In this document: positions 1 through 8,246 of the stretch, piece by piece
Layout of the letters: each line of letters opens with the position of its first letter
How positions within the stretch are numbered: the first letter of the stretch is position 1
Origin: Cloacimonetes bacterium SCGC AAA252-N17
GTDB lineage: Bacteria > Cloacimonadota > Cloacimonadia > JGIOTU-2
Reading direction: 5' to 3'
Assembly (NCBI GenBank): GCA_000404785.1
Contig: ASNI01000026.1
Coordinates: 1-35,125, forward strand
Length of the DNA: 35,125 nucleotides
The notes under the pieces: generated by a model
Databases searched by the model: none
Seen by the model: only the letters and a program-made list of their open reading frames with translations
What the model was told of the DNA's origin: nothing
Translations under genes and position numbers: made by a program

Positions 1-1
1 T

Positions 2-217
2 TTCTGTCATCCTAACAGCCCTTGGGAAAGAGGAACCAATGAAAACACTAATATGCTAATTAGAGACTTTTTCCCTAAAGGAACAGACTTTAGTAAAGTT
101 AGTAAGAAAGAAATTAAGAAGGTTCAAAACATGTTGAATGAAAGACCAAGAAAAACCTTGAATTGGCTAACTCCTAAAGAGGTATTTAATAATTTAATTG
201 TTGCAATAAAAACTTGA
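2..217 (+). CDS. IS30-family transposase, C-terminal fragment (cut by window edge)
   Basis: The reading frame is open from the window edge and ends at TGA (215-217), giving about 71 residues. It contains the run SPWERGTNENTN, which in IS30-family DDE transposases surrounds the last catalytic glutamate, followed by the usual R-D-F-F-P-K-G-T-D-F segment and a C-terminal helix with NERPRKTLNW-TP-E. These are family hallmarks, so the assignment is firm although only the tail is visible. The last codons (GTTGCAATAAAAACTTGA, from 202) resemble the terminal inverted repeat that often overlaps the transposase stop in this family, so the element probably ends near 220-225. That boundary is inference, because the left end lies outside the window. 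Confidence 0.85.
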   Translation, partial: FCHPNSPWERGTNENTNMLIRDFFPKGTDFSKVSKKEIKKVQNMLNERPRKTLNWLTPKEVFNNLIVAIKT

Positions 218-313
218 ACCTACCTAACATAAAGAGCAGAATACAACTGAAAGTGTAAACAACGTGAGGTTTTCTTACAATTAACCCTATCAAATCACGT
301 GTTTTATAAAAAC

Positions 314-356
314 TTGACAGTCAAATTTTTTTTTTTAAAATTGATTGTCATATAAT
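314..356 (+). promoter_or_regulatory. Candidate promoter with inverted repeat
   Basis: A perfect -10 box TATAAT lies at 351-356. Directly upstream is an imperfect inverted repeat, TGACAGTCAA (315-324) and TTGATTGTCA (341-350), separated by a T/A-rich run. A TTGACA at 314-319 is too far from the -10 for a normal pair, so a weaker -35 in the T-run is more likely. The palindrome could be an operator. The site would drive the small GEVED fragment at 449 and perhaps the large gene behind it. Confidence 0.4.
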
Positions 357-390
357 AGTTTTGATCAAGAACATTAACTTCTTTGATAGG
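352..390 (+). repeat. Leader direct repeat, copy A
   Basis: This 39-nt stretch recurs at 633-671 with two mismatches. It starts at the -10 region and runs through ATCAAGAACATTAACTT to GATAGG. Each copy is followed by a small hairpin (here ATCCC-TTATA-GGGAT, 396-410) and, 58-60 nt after the repeat, by an ATG opening a secreted-protein signal peptide. The shared layout suggests that the 5' leader of a gene was duplicated. Confidence 0.8.
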
Positions 391-448
391 CATTTATCCC
401 TTATAGGGATTTTGGCGGTAATCAATTAAGATTTTTAAATGAGTAGCT

Positions 449-658
449 ATGAAAAAAACGATTTCATTTATTACGATTTGTTTCTCGTTCTTATTTTGTA
501 TTGTAGCAGAAGCTCAGGAATTTGATTTTTGCGATGCACAAGAAGGTAGTACTGCTAATGCATATCCATCTTTGTGGGTTACAAGTTTATTTCCTATATG
601 TGTAGGTTGCGGACATGCTGGTTGGGTACAACATAATAGTTTTAATCAAGAACATTAA
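449..658 (+). pseudogene. Truncated N-terminal fragment of a secreted GEVED-domain protein
   Basis: The 69-residue product starts with a clear signal peptide (MKK, hydrophobic core, AEAQ cleavage region near residue 22). It continues with EFDFCDAQEGSTANAYPS and GCGHAGWVQHN, which match the opening of a GEVED-type domain (usually E-F-D-F-G-D-A-P-E, then Y-P-S, then G-W-V-Q-H). The expected glycine after DF is cysteine here. The frame ends abruptly with SFNQEH and a stop, and these last codons are copy B of the leader repeat (633-671). The gene therefore looks cut off after about 60 residues by a duplicated leader. I see no remaining part of its domain before the next gene. It may still be translated as a small secreted peptide, but a gene remnant is more likely. 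Confidence 0.65.
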
Positions 659-671
659 CTTATTTGATAGG
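633..671 (+). repeat. Leader direct repeat, copy B
   Basis: Second copy of the 39-nt leader sequence (37 of 39 bases identical to 352-390). It supplies the stop codon of the upstream fragment and is followed by the hairpin TCTCC-TGCG-GGAGA (676-689) and the start of the large secreted-protein gene at 732. Confidence 0.8.
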
Positions 672-731
672 AAAATCTCCTGCGGGAGAATACAAATATT
701 ATGTTAATCAAATATAAAATGAGGAGTTAAA

Positions 732-3700
732 ATGAAAAAATTTATTTTTATTTTAATAATATTGGTTTTGTTTATTTGTCAGTTATATGCACGGGTTCAA
801 GATCCAAGTCCACCATCTATAACTGCTGAAAGTAAGCTAAAACCTACTGGTGAAACAATTAGAGACTGGCCCCATCCAATAAAATGGGACCAGATGGATG
901 GAATTGATTCATATTCCGGTGCTAGTTTTATTTGTTATGATGAACCTGCTGATGCATTAACTGCTGATGATTTTGAATGTACAGAAACCGGCTGGATTAC
1001 TGATATCCATTTTGCTGGATATTCTTATTATGGAAATGAATGGATTAATCAATTTCGTGTTACAATCTGGAGTGATTTTCCTGCAACTCCTGATGATGAA
1101 AGCCATCCAGATCTATTACTATGGGAAGTTTATGTAGATCAAGCTGATCCTCTTGATCCTTTAGGGATTGGCTGGACTGACCTGGCTGATGGCACATTCC
1201 GTATCAACCTTCCTGAGAGTGAGTGGTTCTATCAAGAAGGAACGGATACAGCACCCATAATTTACTGGATTGGAATCCAGGGTGTGATGGTTGATGATGC
1301 TTATGCTGATTATTTCTATTGGAATTTTAGAGACCGTTATATCCAGACCTGGAATGATGATGCTGCCTTTTATTCAGAGTATTATGGTTATTATCCACCC
1401 TGGTATAATTGGGGTTGGGTAAGTGTAACGGTTGACCTTTATGATGGACCTTTCCCTGTTGATTGGGATTCATCAGCAGATATGGCTTTCAGACTTTCAG
1501 GAATAGCTGAACAAACAACTATCAAATGGGGACAATTACCTGATTTGACCCCAACTGGTATGGATATAGATGCTACATGGCAACCTGAAGATCCTGACTC
1601 TCTACCAATACTTCTTGCAGATGATTTCCTGTGTACAGAATCAGGTCCTATTACAGATATTCATTTCTGGGGCTCCTGGCTCAATGATATGCCTCCTTAT
1701 GGGGAGTGTCCTGAAGCAGTGGAATTTACCCTAAGTATTCACTCGGATATTCCTGCTAGTCAGAGTCCAACAGGTTATAGTATGCCCGGAGATACTTTAT
1801 GGATGAAAACCTGGACTCCGACTTATGATGATGTTGAATGGATCAATTCAGGCCCGGAAGATTGGTATAATCCTTATTATCCCGAGTGGTTGAACGATAA
1901 TCATTTATGGTGTTACAAGTATAATTTCTATTTAAATCCTGAAGATTATTTCTATCAGCAAGGTAGTCCGGATCTATCTATTGTATACTGGCTCGATATT
2001 CAGGCAAAACCATTGGACGAAAGTAATCCAGATATCCGATTTGGCTGGAAAACATCTCTCGACCACTGGAATGATGACGCTGTCTGGGGAATCGGGCAAG
2101 AACCGTTTATGGGACCCTGGAATGAGTTAAGATATCCACCTGGTCATGAATATGAGTATGATTCAATAGACCTTGCATTTGTTATTACCACTGAAGAAGA
2201 ACCTACTTATGAATATGATTATGGAGATGCACCGGATCCAACTTATCCAACACTTCTTGCTAATATTGGTGCAAGCCATATCATCGATGGCGTAACTTAT
2301 ATGGGAGCTCTTATCGATGCAGAACCTGATGGCTTGCAGAGTCCGGATGCTTTGGGTGATGACTGGAACAATCTTGATGATGAAGATGGAGTTACTTTCA
2401 CCTCAATTCTGGTTCAAGGATACACTACTTATGTGACAGTTAATGCTTCTGTAGATGGTGTTCTTAATGCCTGGGTTGACTTTAATGGTAATGGTGATTG
2501 GGCAGATTCTAATGAGCAAATATTTAATAATGTAAGCCTTGCTGCAGGAGATAATAATTTGAGTTTCAGTGTACCGACTGGTGCAGTACTAGGTACAACC
2601 TTTGCTCGATTCCGCTTTAATACAACAGGTGGTCTAACCTACACAGGTCAAGCAAGCAATGGTGAAGTAGAAGATTATCAAGTTATTATTCACGAACCAA
2701 TTGAAGACAGCAAGATGCACTTTCCACAATGGCCAGATCCATCTGGTTGGGATGTTCACTGTACTGAACCAAATATTATTGCTGATGATTGGACATGTAT
2801 TGAATCAGGTCCAGTGACTGATATTCATTTCTGGGTATCATGGTTTACTGGTGATGGTTCTTTTAGTCTCATCGATAGCATTCATATAAGTATACATGAA
2901 AATATTCCAGCGGGATCTTCCTATAGCATGCCAGGAACTCTTTTATGGCAAAGAAACTTTAAACAAGGTGAGTTTGACTATGAAGAATATGGACAAGGAT
3001 TGCAAGGATGGTATGATCCAGTTCATGATCCAGTTATAGTTATTCCCGGAGACCATGAATACTTTGATTTAATTAATTTAACGAATATTCCTGATCCTTT
3101 CTACCAAATAGAAGGGACTATCTATTGGCTTGATGTGAGTATATTTCTTGATCCCGAATACTCCGGTTACAAGTTGGGTTGGAAGACTTCACAGCATCAC
3201 TGGGAAGATCTGGCAGTATATCGTGATGCTGCAGGAAATTGGATTCCTCTTTATGATCCTCTTTATCCAGATTATCCACTTGATATGGCTTTTGTAATTA
3301 CAGGAAGTGTTCAACCTGATGAATTAGACCTTGGTGATGCTCCTGATGATGCAACAGCTCCTGGCTATCCTACATTGCTCGCAAATAGCGGAGCAAACCA
3401 TACCATTGTACCCGGTGTATTTTTGGGTGCAACTGTTGATGCGGAACCTGACGGGCAGCCAAGTCCTGCTGCTGTAGGCGACGACAATAATCCATTCCCA
3501 AGCGATGAAGATGGGGTTGTTTTTGCAACAACTCTTGTGCCTGGAAATCAAGCAGAAGTTGTTGTTGAAGCATCTGTTGATGGATATCTCAATGCATGGG
3601 TTGATTTTAACGGAGACAAAGATTGGGCTGGTGAACAGATATTTGCCGACAAACAACTTCTTGCCGGATCCAATATAATTACATTTAATGTGCCGGCTTC

Positions 3701-6700
3701 AGCATTAACAGGGACCACCTTTGCACGATTCAGATTTACCACCTATGACACTTATGGTTCGTTGACTTATAAAGATGGTGCTATCGATGGTGAAGTTGAG
3801 GACTACTTAATTGAAATTTCAGCTGATTCATGCAAGATGCACTTTGTCCAATGGCCTGACCTTACCACAAATGGTGTTGATGTATTTGCAATGGAAGACA
3901 CAACATATATGGAGGGTGAAATATTAGCCGACGATTTCTTCTGCACTGAAACAGGATATATTACTGATATACATATCTGGGGCTCATGGGTTGAAGATTG
4001 GTATGAACCGGATAATATGCCTCCATTCACCCTGGGAATCTGGTCAGACCAACTAGCGGGTCCAGGATACAGTCAACCCGATTCTCTTTTGTGGGAAATG
4101 ACCTTCGGACCCACAGAATACGAGTGGATGCTTTATGCTGAAACAGACGGGGAGTGGTTCTATTCCCCAGGCTGGCAACAACTAACTTTCCCGGGTGATT
4201 CTCTTGTTTTCAAGTTCGATTTCTATATTGACGAAACTGAAGCTTTCATTCAGCAGGATAGCACGATTTACTGGCTAAGTGTAAAAGCCTTAAGAGGAGG
4301 GGGTTACGAACCTATATTCGGTTGGAAGAGCTCGATCAATCATTGGAACGATGATGCTGTTTGGTATTATTGGTTCCCCTCGTCTAAAAATAAATCAGCA
4401 AAACTATTATGGAATGAACTTCTCTATCCAGAGGGACATCCTTTGTATTCTGAGTCAATGGATTTAGCATTCTTCATAAGTAGCACCCCAGTTCCTGAAC
4501 CTGAACTTGATTTTGGTGATGCACCAGATCCTCCCGGAGCAACGATGTATCCAACTACCCTTGCAAATAACGGTGCAAGACATATGGTCGATTATGTAAC
4601 ATATCTTGGTGCTCAAATTGATGCAGAAGCCGATGGCTGGCAGTCTCCTGACGCTTTGGGAGATGATACCCATGATCTTCCTGATGAAGATGGAGTTATA
4701 TTTAAACCTATTATAACTGGAAGTCCTGCACAGGTTATTGTTACTACAAGCACACCTGGTTATTTACAGGGCTGGATGGATTTCAATGATGATGGTGACT
4801 GGATCGATCCTAATGAGCAGATATTTGCCGATTCTTACATTCACTTTGCAAGCACAGTTTGCTTGAACTACTATGTTCCTGCTACTGCTGATACAGGTTA
4901 TACATTCGCTCGTTTCAGATTTAGCACCTATCCCGGACTCGCAGATTCCGGACTTGCAGCAGATGGTGAAGTTGAAGATTATAAAGTAGAGATTATTGAT
5001 AGTTCTGATGTTAAGTGGTCACAACTACCGTGTGAAGAATTACCAGGTTTACATTCTCACGACTATTCACCACCTTACCAAGAAGTTGTTCATGCAGATG
5101 ATTGGCTATGCAATGGTGGACTTGTTACTGATATTCACTGGTGGGGTAACTATGAAGTAGATGCTTTTGGAGCAGAAATCAGAGGATCTGGTATCAACCA
5201 CTTCCATCTGAGTATTCACAATAATAATCCTACTGGAGGATGTATCCCATTAGATCCAGAAATCTGGGGTGTTGATGTTCCTTTTGCTTCTGTATACGAA
5301 ACTGATACCGGGTTATTAAATAGCGAGGGATGCAAAATCTACATGTATGAGTATTACTTAGATATCCCATTCGAACAAATTGAAGATGAATATTACTGGT
5401 TAGACATCTGTGCATATTCGAATGATCCTGCGGATTATGCAATCTGGCGTTGGCAGGAATCTGCTCGAAGATATACTCCAATTTTATGCGGAGCAGCAGA
5501 AAAATTATTGCCAACACCAGGGACATGGCTAACCGTTCAATGGGGTTCTACTCCACCATATAGATATAGTGATATGGCATTTGAAATTACATCTGAAGAA
5601 TTACCCACACAGGATTTCGGTGATGCACCTGATTCCTATAAGACACTTCTCGCTACTAATGGAGCCAGACATACTGTAGATTATATGGTTTATTTGGGTG
5701 ATCTTATAGATGCTGAACCTGATGGTTTACCAACCATAACAGCTCTTGGTGATGACTGGAATAATCTTGATGATGAAGATGGAGTTGTTTTCACCTGTCC
5801 ATTGATTCCGGGTGAGCAGGGTGCAATAACAGTAACAACAAACTCAGCGGGTAGTGCTTATCTCAATAGCTGGATAGATTTCAATGGTAATGGTGACTGG
5901 TCAGATGCTGGTGAGCATTTCTTAATAGATCAATCACTTTTTTCAGGTATTCACTCATTAAACTTCAATGTGCCTATAGGAGCTACCATTGACTCCACCT
6001 ATGCACGATTTAGATTCTGCACAGTAGCCGGTCTTGCTGATACGGGTTTTGCACCAGATGGTGAAGTTGAAGATTACAGGATAGAGATATCAGAAATTCC
6101 GGATGATGACTGTAAGATGCATTTCCACCAGTGGCCCGATACAACATCTTTTGGTGTAGATGTTTGTGTAACACAAGACTATGAAATGACAAGAATTGTG
6201 GCTGATGATTTCTTGTGTATGGAAACAGGACCTATCAATAGCATTCATATCTGGGGTTCGTGGAAATTTGATTGTCCACCTCCACCATCATTTGCTAGTT
6301 TCCAATTAAGTATCTGGTCTGACAATCCAAGTGGACCTAATGGCTGGAGTGAACCTGCTGCATTTCTTTGGGAAAAAATGTTCTTCCCGGGTGAGTATTT
6401 AGAAGAACCATATTATTATGTTCCTGATGGAGAACACTGGTATGATCCCTGCACAGGTTACTTGGGATTCCCGGGAGATTATACTGTCTGGAAATATGAC
6501 TTTACGATTCCAAACGTAGATGCTTTCACGCAGGTAGAAGGAAATACTTACTGGTTAAGTGTTAAAGCAATCCCTGAAATACCTGAAACTCAATTTGGTT
6601 GGAAGAGTTCAGTTAACCATTGGAACGATGATGCAGTTTACCAATGTATGTTCCCATTCGATCCGTGGACTGAAATGATTTATCCTTATGGACATCCATT

Positions 6701-6983
6701 TAATCTAAGTGGTGAAGAACATGTTTCTATGGATATGGCATTCTATATCAATTGTGAACCCAGCACACCTATTGTAAGTATTAGTGTTTCCTCAGATACG
6801 GTATATGTCAGTTGGGATCCAATACCATGCGCAGATAGCTATACGGTTTACAGCTCAATAGATCCGTATGCTGCATTCCCATCCGCCTGGACAGTTGAAC
6901 AAGCCGGGATCACTACAACATCCTGGTGTGAAAATGTTTCCGGAACAACAAAGAAATTCTATAGAGTAGTCGCAATTAAGTAA
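732..6983 (+). CDS. Giant secreted multidomain protein: six DUF7901-like modules, four GEVED domains, FN3-like C-terminus
   Basis: A 2083-residue exported protein with a signal peptide (residues 1-20) and a strong ribosome site (GAGGAG, 721-726). Two module types alternate. The first, about 200 residues, carries ADDF/ADDW-C-TE-G-x-ITDIH-W, IWSD or SIH, YWL, FGWK(S/T)S-HWNDDAV and DLAF/DMAF-I; I know this pattern as DUF7901 (name from memory). Six copies start near residues 50, 263, 655, 1035, 1430 and 1795. The second is the GEVED domain (DFGDAPD, DAEPDG, DEDGV-F, AWVDFNGNGDW, ARFRF, GEVEDY), at roughly 496-653, 866-1030, 1258-1425 and 1627-1787. The last 75 residues (SVSSDTVYVSWDPIP to FYRVVAIK) look like one fibronectin-III fold. 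The acidic, Trp- and Tyr-rich composition with Asp-rich loops suggests calcium-stabilised beta domains on the surface. I see no catalytic motif and no sorting signal. Role unknown; a surface or adhesive function is inference. Confidence 0.9.
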   Translation: MKKFIFILIILVLFICQLYARVQDPSPPSITAESKLKPTGETIRDWPHPIKWDQMDGIDSYSGASFICYDEPADALTADDFECTETGWITDIHFAGYSYYGNEWINQFRVTIWSDFPATPDDESHPDLLLWEVYVDQADPLDPLGIGWTDLADGTFRINLPESEWFYQEGTDTAPIIYWIGIQGVMVDDAYADYFYWNFRDRYIQTWNDDAAFYSEYYGYYPPWYNWGWVSVTVDLYDGPFPVDWDSSADMAFRLSGIAEQTTIKWGQLPDLTPTGMDIDATWQPEDPDSLPILLADDFLCTESGPITDIHFWGSWLNDMPPYGECPEAVEFTLSIHSDIPASQSPTGYSMPGDTLWMKTWTPTYDDVEWINSGPEDWYNPYYPEWLNDNHLWCYKYNFYLNPEDYFYQQGSPDLSIVYWLDIQAKPLDESNPDIRFGWKTSLDHWNDDAVWGIGQEPFMGPWNELRYPPGHEYEYDSIDLAFVITTEEEPTYEYDYGDAPDPTYPTLLANIGASHIIDGVTYMGALIDAEPDGLQSPDALGDDWNNLDDEDGVTFTSILVQGYTTYVTVNASVDGVLNAWVDFNGNGDWADSNEQIFNNVSLAAGDNNLSFSVPTGAVLGTTFARFRFNTTGGLTYTGQASNGEVEDYQVIIHEPIEDSKMHFPQWPDPSGWDVHCTEPNIIADDWTCIESGPVTDIHFWVSWFTGDGSFSLIDSIHISIHENIPAGSSYSMPGTLLWQRNFKQGEFDYEEYGQGLQGWYDPVHDPVIVIPGDHEYFDLINLTNIPDPFYQIEGTIYWLDVSIFLDPEYSGYKLGWKTSQHHWEDLAVYRDAAGNWIPLYDPLYPDYPLDMAFVITGSVQPDELDLGDAPDDATAPGYPTLLANSGANHTIVPGVFLGATVDAEPDGQPSPAAVGDDNNPFPSDEDGVVFATTLVPGNQAEVVVEASVDGYLNAWVDFNGDKDWAGEQIFADKQLLAGSNIITFNVPASALTGTTFARFRFTTYDTYGSLTYKDGAIDGEVEDYLIEISADSCKMHFVQWPDLTTNGVDVFAMEDTTYMEGEILADDFFCTETGYITDIHIWGSWVEDWYEPDNMPPFTLGIWSDQLAGPGYSQPDSLLWEMTFGPTEYEWMLYAETDGEWFYSPGWQQLTFPGDSLVFKFDFYIDETEAFIQQDSTIYWLSVKALRGGGYEPIFGWKSSINHWNDDAVWYYWFPSSKNKSAKLLWNELLYPEGHPLYSESMDLAFFISSTPVPEPELDFGDAPDPPGATMYPTTLANNGARHMVDYVTYLGAQIDAEADGWQSPDALGDDTHDLPDEDGVIFKPIITGSPAQVIVTTSTPGYLQGWMDFNDDGDWIDPNEQIFADSYIHFASTVCLNYYVPATADTGYTFARFRFSTYPGLADSGLAADGEVEDYKVEIIDSSDVKWSQLPCEELPGLHSHDYSPPYQEVVHADDWLCNGGLVTDIHWWGNYEVDAFGAEIRGSGINHFHLSIHNNNPTGGCIPLDPEIWGVDVPFASVYETDTGLLNSEGCKIYMYEYYLDIPFEQIEDEYYWLDICAYSNDPADYAIWRWQESARRYTPILCGAAEKLLPTPGTWLTVQWGSTPPYRYSDMAFEITSEELPTQDFGDAPDSYKTLLATNGARHTVDYMVYLGDLIDAEPDGLPTITALGDDWNNLDDEDGVVFTCPLIPGEQGAITVTTNSAGSAYLNSWIDFNGNGDWSDAGEHFLIDQSLFSGIHSLNFNVPIGATIDSTYARFRFCTVAGLADTGFAPDGEVEDYRIEISEIPDDDCKMHFHQWPDTTSFGVDVCVTQDYEMTRIVADDFLCMETGPINSIHIWGSWKFDCPPPPSFASFQLSIWSDNPSGPNGWSEPAAFLWEKMFFPGEYLEEPYYYVPDGEHWYDPCTGYLGFPGDYTVWKYDFTIPNVDAFTQVEGNTYWLSVKAIPEIPETQFGWKSSVNHWNDDAVYQCMFPFDPWTEMIYPYGHPFNLSGEEHVSMDMAFYINCEPSTPIVSISVSSDTVYVSWDPIPCADSYTVYSSIDPYAAFPSAWTVEQAGITTTSWCENVSGTTKKFYRVVAIK

Positions 6984-6995
6984 AAGAACTAACTC

Positions 6996-7028
6996 AGGGG
7001 CTGGCTTGTTGTCAGCCCCTTTCTTTTT
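6996..7028 (+). terminator. Rho-independent terminator of the giant secreted protein gene
   Basis: Stem AGGGGCTG (6996-7003) pairs with CAGCCCCT (7013-7020) and is followed by TTCTTTTTG. It lies 13 nt past the stop codon of the large gene. Confidence 0.9.
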
Positions 7029-7176
7029 GTAAATTCAGTTTATTTCTGTTATTTCAGTCTATCTCAATAATTTTAAAATAGGCGTAATAGACAAAAAGTT
7101 GTTGCTAAAATAGCGTCTAACTCAACTTTAACACCATGAAATTATAAATAATATTTATGTGGTTGAGGAAATATCA

Positions 7177-7184
7177 AAAAGAAA
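7177..7184. repeat. Target-site duplication, left copy (AAAAGAAA)
   Basis: Directly abuts the left inverted repeat of the insertion sequence; the identical octamer is at 8229-8236. The low complexity of the octamer weakens the match slightly, but both copies sit exactly at the element borders. Confidence 0.8.
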
Positions 7185-8228
7185 GGGTTAATACCTTTTT
7201 TGTGTTGTTTTTTTTAGTTATTAGATAGGATTTCGTTGATAATTTTGTTTCTTAACTTTTTAGAAAAACCTCGATGAGATCTTAATAAATCTTTAATTTT
7301 ACTATTCAGACTTTCTATATCATTTGTTGTGTTTGGGATATCCAGTTCGGGATATTTTTGATAGGTAAAAAGATATGGTAAATGACGTCTTATACTTCGT
7401 CTTGCCGAACGTAATTTTCGATGCGTATAACTTCTGCTTCCGTTCGGATGTAATGTCTTTTCTTTTAAAAAATCGTTCCATTTATTCTCCCAATTTATAA
7501 AACCTTCATTAAATTCAGATTCACTAATTTGAGTTAAATCCGAGGTTAATTTTTTTAATTCTTGTGCTGCTTCAAGACGTGGATTAAGTGTCAAATATCG
7601 TCTTAAAATCATCATCTGATGGAACTGACATACTTATACCGGAACATCAGCAAAAACCTCTTTAAGCCCTTGTTTGCCGTCTGTTACGGCTGCTGCTATT
7701 GTATAGCCATTGCTCTCTATCTCGTCTCTGAGGTCCTGATAGGATACCATCTGCTCACTTGTGACATACTGCCATGCTAAGTTCTGTTTTGTGGTATAGG
7801 AACGCAATATACTGATTCCGTCCCTACGACTGAAAAAGGTCGTATCCACGATAATAACAACTTTAGCAGGTGATAATTTTAGAGAAGATATTGAGCTTTC
7901 CATCAATTTGTTAATAATCCAATTTCTGCTCTTTTTATAACTCTTACATAACTGATGTATGGTACATTGATCATATACATATTCATGCCAGATGTGATCG
8001 TAAATATCTCGGGTCTTGTAGTGATTATTCTGGAAGGTTCTATGGCATGAAAGACATTTATATCTTTGTAAATCATCTCTAGTTTTACCATGCTTTCTTA
8101 TGTGTCTTGATTGACAATGAGGGCACTTTTTTTGTCCATTTAAAATTCCTTAAATTTTAAATCGCCATTAACTAACTAATGGCCAATACCTTACAAGCTA
8201 TTTAGCAACACAAAAAAGGTATTAACCC
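7185..8228. mobile_element. Complete IS256-family-type insertion sequence (1044 bp) with perfect ends and target duplication
   Basis: The element is bounded by a perfect 23-bp inverted repeat (7185-7207 and 8206-8228; outer end GGGTTAATACC). Both sides carry the same 8 bp, AAAAGAAA (7177-7184 and 8229-8236), a target-site duplication of the size expected for the IS256 family. A further small palindrome, CCATTA-ACTAAC-TAATGG (8165-8182), sits between the right end and the transposase start. The element lies between the terminator of the secreted-protein gene and the 3' end of hslU and breaks no gene. Intact ends and duplication imply a fairly recent insertion, although its transposase reading frame is damaged. 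Confidence 0.92.
7214..8139 (-). pseudogene. IS256-family transposase, variant Zn-binding type, with internal stop and start-region frameshift
   Basis: Read on the minus strand, the frame gives a zinc ribbon (KCPHCQS, then KCLSCHRTF), a DDE-type core (VVIIVDTTFF with the first Asp, then VTDGKQGLKEVF with the second) and the CQFHQ motif. The C-terminal half has YTHRKLRSARRSI, PNTTNDIESLNSKIK and LRSHRG. These are signatures of the IS256 group with an N-terminal zinc ribbon. There are two lesions. An in-frame TAA at 7634-7636 falls just before VCQFHQ, where related proteins commonly have Gln, so CAA to TAA is likely. The only good ATG (8137-8139) is one base out of frame: it reads into a run of seven A (8127-8133 on the plus strand), and eight would restore MDKKKCPHC. 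The run may allow slippage, but the internal stop should block a full protein. Restored length is about 308 residues. Confidence 0.85.
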
Positions 8229-8236
8229 AAAAGAAA
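8229..8236. repeat. Target-site duplication, right copy (AAAAGAAA)
   Basis: Directly abuts the right inverted repeat of the insertion sequence and matches 7177-7184. It lies 10 bp from the hslU stop codon, so the insertion just missed that gene. Confidence 0.8.
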
Positions 8237-8246
8237 TAATATTGGC

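Noticed and set aside
3324..3742. Minus-strand frames of 60-110 codons inside the giant secreted-protein gene
   Set aside because: They sit opposite conserved GEVED repeats and recur because the repeats recur; no independent coding evidence.
7903..8091. 62-codon frame as a separate gene at the transposase start
   Set aside because: It is in a different frame from the zinc ribbon (KCPHC...CLSCH), which is clearly the real coding frame on this strand.
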